Shown here piece by piece: positions 63,337-64,000 of a stretch of 64,000 nucleotides of DNA (the stretch's first letter is position 1; each line of letters begins with the position of its first letter). Location of the stretch: NCBI RefSeq assembly GCF_005860805.1, contig NZ_VCEJ01000004.1, positions 682,001 to 746,000 on the forward strand, in the 5' to 3' direction. The translations under genes and the position numbers were made by a program. The DNA comes from Dyadobacter luticola. Its GTDB lineage: Bacteria; Bacteroidota; Bacteroidia; Cytophagales; Spirosomataceae. A model generated the notes under the pieces. The model did not search any database. It saw only the letters and a program-made list of their open reading frames with translations, and had not been told where the DNA came from.

Positions 63337-64000
63337 TTGAGCAATAAAGTCATTCTCATCATCATGGACGGCTGGGGCATCGCCAAAAACGGCGAAGAGA
63401 ACCGTTCCGCTATCATTGCTGCGAAGACCCCGTTTTACGATAGCATTTTACAAAAATACCCACACAGCAAACTGGAAGCGAGCGGCCTGGCCGTCGGATT
63501 ACCGGATGGGCAGATGGGTAACTCGGAAGTAGGGCATACCAATCTGGGTGCAGGTCGTGTGGTTTATCAGGATTTGGTTAAAATTAATCTCGCTGTTTCT
63601 GAGGGAACATTGGGTAAAGAACCTGTATTGGTAAATGCACTCAATTATGCCAAGCAAAATGGCAAAAAGGTACATTTCATCGGACTGGCTTCTGATGGTG
63701 GCGTGCACTCGCACATTGAGCATTTGAAAGGTCTCTGCAAAATCGCGGCGGAACAGGGTGTATCGAATGTTTTTGTGCATGCATTTACAGATGGTCGAGA
63801 TACAGATCCGAAGAGTGGGCTGGGATTCCTGACTGACTTGCAGGCCTCTATGTCGCAATCCACAGGTCAGCTGGCCAGCATTACCGGCAGATATTATGCG
63901 ATGGACCGGGATAAGCGCTGGGAGCGTGTGAAGCTTGCTTACGACGCCATGGTGCATGGAGAAGGAAAGCACGTGCCGGCCGCAGATATCCTGAAAGCCG
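63337..64000 (+). CDS. gpmI: 2,3-bisphosphoglycerate-independent phosphoglycerate mutase (partial, 3' end outside window)
   Basis: Starts at TTG 63337 (decoded as M-SNKVILIIMDGWGIAKNG) because no ATG fits before the conserved DGWG; 221 codons are visible before the right edge. The metal-binding Asp in IIMDGWG and the phosphoserine site in GNSEVGHTNLGAGRVVYQD are present, as are GLASDGGVHSH and FTDGRDTDP of the substrate-binding domain. It interconverts 3- and 2-phosphoglycerate without a bisphosphate cofactor, one step before enolase. It lies 19 bp after the division gene. Confidence 0.96.
   Translation, partial: MSNKVILIIMDGWGIAKNGEENRSAIIAAKTPFYDSILQKYPHSKLEASGLAVGLPDGQMGNSEVGHTNLGAGRVVYQDLVKINLAVSEGTLGKEPVLVNALNYAKQNGKKVHFIGLASDGGVHSHIEHLKGLCKIAAEQGVSNVFVHAFTDGRDTDPKSGLGFLTDLQASMSQSTGQLASITGRYYAMDRDKRWERVKLAYDAMVHGEGKHVPAADILKA

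Overview
The window comes from a Gram-negative member of the Bacteroidota, most likely a Cytophagales/Spirosomataceae bacterium close to Dyadobacter (inferred from gene content and order, not from a search). Signs are the fused rpsL-rpsG-fusA-rpsJ-S10-spc-alpha ribosomal cluster without tuf and continuing into carA and eno, TAnnTTTG-type promoters, almost no Shine-Dalgarno sequences, a type IX secretion C-terminal domain, an OmpA/PD40 lipoprotein and many lipoproteins. No rRNA, tRNA, CRISPR array, insertion sequence or prophage is visible.

Layout. (1) 1-6879, minus strand: a carbohydrate operon with a PfkB-kinase/HAD-phosphatase fusion, a beta-propeller lipoprotein with a large helical C-terminal part, a YdjC-type secreted deacetylase, a sialidase-like Asp-box protein and a second, cut-off propeller protein. 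Upstream (6880-7342) is a tandem TTTGCGCAA operator with 21-bp phasing and a promoter for an ECF sigma factor. (2) 7343-13535: housekeeping genes (sigma factor, lipoprotein, lgt, yidD, moxR, prmC, ribD, aroE). (3) 13604-18991: a 1795-residue subtilase with a T9SS sorting domain, followed by a secreted nucleoside hydrolase. (4) 20050-30582: a divergent amino-sugar locus. On the minus strand are a NagX-like membrane acyltransferase, an 808-residue GH20/GH67-like hydrolase and an HpcH/HpaI aldolase. On the plus strand are a GH20 hexosaminidase lipoprotein, a ROK kinase, an MFS sugar transporter and a XylR-like LacI/AraC hybrid regulator. Neither carbohydrate locus contains a SusC/SusD pair. (5) 30584-40747, minus strand: M13 peptidase and POT peptide transporter, a coiled-coil protein, a LemA/TPM/TPM operon, a cryptochrome-type photolyase with a short C-terminus, and an OmpA/PD40 lipoprotein. 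(6) 41029-60256, plus strand: the ribosomal super-cluster with fusA, secY, map, infA and rpoA. It is split into separate units by strong terminators and TAnnTTTG promoters, so that rpsJ stands alone. (7) 60406-64000: carA, eno, a DivIC/FtsB-like gene and the start of gpmI.

How the parts work together: in (1) and (4), secreted or outer-membrane hydrolases release sugars that are then imported and phosphorylated. The substrates are inferred; an N-acetylhexosamine is likely for (4), while (1) is open. Starts were moved to internal ATG codons where the longest frame began at a TTG or far upstream of a signal peptide or family start; such choices are stated per gene.
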